12,897 nucleotides of DNA from Baffinella frigidus (Eukaryota; Cryptophyceae; Cryptomonadales; Baffinellaceae): assembly GCA_026770585.1 (NCBI GenBank), contig MU646366.1:321183-334079 (forward strand), in the 5' to 3' direction. Positions within the stretch are counted from its first letter, which is position 1. Each line of letters starts with the position of its first letter. Under the pieces are notes generated by a model that was given only the letters and a program-made list of their open reading frames with translations, had not been told where the DNA came from and searched no databases. Position numbers and translations under genes: made by a program. Shown piece after piece: positions 12,551 through 12,897 of this stretch.

Positions 12551-12897
12551 GGATCACGCAGGGGGGGGGTCAGCGACTTGTTCTCTCCAAGCGTCAGCGT
12601 ATCAGCTAGGGACTCCTCTCCAGGTGTCAGAATGTCAGCTTGTGAGTCGGGATCTGGCAGCGTGTCAGGACGGGAGACGTGGAGAGATGCATCAGACACA
12701 TGCCTCGGTTCAGCGTAGATTCCTGCGGAGGGTCAGTACCAGGGGGTGTCAGCTGAAGATCTCCGAGTGTCAGCATGTCAGATAGAGAATCGAGATCTGT
12801 CAGCGTGTCAGTTAGAGCGGCACACGCCGTTTGGGGGGTCAGCGCCGAGTCCTCTCCAGGTGGCAGCGTGTCAGCTAGGGGGGGGGGGGCATACCTG
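12551..12897 (-). repeat. GTCAGCGTGTCAGCTAGG minisatellite with exon 1 edge copy
   Basis: Diverged units based on CTCTCCAGGTGTCAGCGTGT and CAGCTAGGGACTC recur to the right edge, ending in a run of Gs. Embedded at 12698-12728 is a 29-of-31 match to the exon 1 acceptor and first codons (12520-12550). The earlier part of the gene lies beyond the window. Confidence 0.75.

Noticed and set aside
12266-12718. Plus-strand 150-codon frame
   Set aside because: Its first half is GT and GA microsatellite and the remainder is antisense to exon 1 and minisatellite.

Overview
The window looks like eukaryotic nuclear DNA from a flagellated protist with TTTAGGG-type telomeric sequence, such as a dinoflagellate or another flagellated alga. 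The reasons are many short exons split by GT-AG introns, large amounts of telomere-like and microsatellite DNA, and no bacterial-type gene with a ribosome binding site. The group is an inference and the species cannot be named from this sequence.

Almost everything in the window is one gene on the minus strand. I reassembled 18 exons by hand (12544 down to 72). Joined, they give exactly 1599 nt, or 533 codons, with no stop and every junction in phase. The start codon and stop codon both lie outside the window. The product resembles the C-terminal, C2-like part of CCDC17 (coiled-coil domain-containing protein 17), a poorly characterised protein that I recall mainly from ciliated or flagellated lineages. 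Exons make up about 12% of the window. The 17 complete introns are 178 to 1796 nt long and 14 of them are phase 0.

Layout from the 5' end of the gene (right) to the 3' side (left): 12545-12897 is intron with a GTCAGC-type minisatellite. 11611-12544 holds the first three exons, which carry the best CCDC17 match. 9066-10668 holds three exons that start a second C2-like domain. 7168-7269 is an exon with an acidic patch. 3672-6200 holds the rest of that domain. 730-3186 holds small exons between telomere-like arrays, including a third C2-like domain. 72-123 is the last exon seen.

The introns fall into two kinds. Those at 1-3671, 9844-10018 and 10806-11843 are mainly telomere-like heptamer arrays, all with the G-rich strand on plus, so the pre-mRNA always carries the C-rich form, which lacks AG and GT. 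Those at about 3750-10580 are richer in decayed copies of the neighbouring exon's own edges, in a dispersed element of about 100-150 bp (at least six copies), in GC-rich hairpin repeats and in minisatellites. One clear 154-bp MITE-like element with 35-bp terminal inverted repeats sits at 2871-3024. I found no supportable gene on the plus strand, no rRNA or tRNA gene and no CRISPR array.
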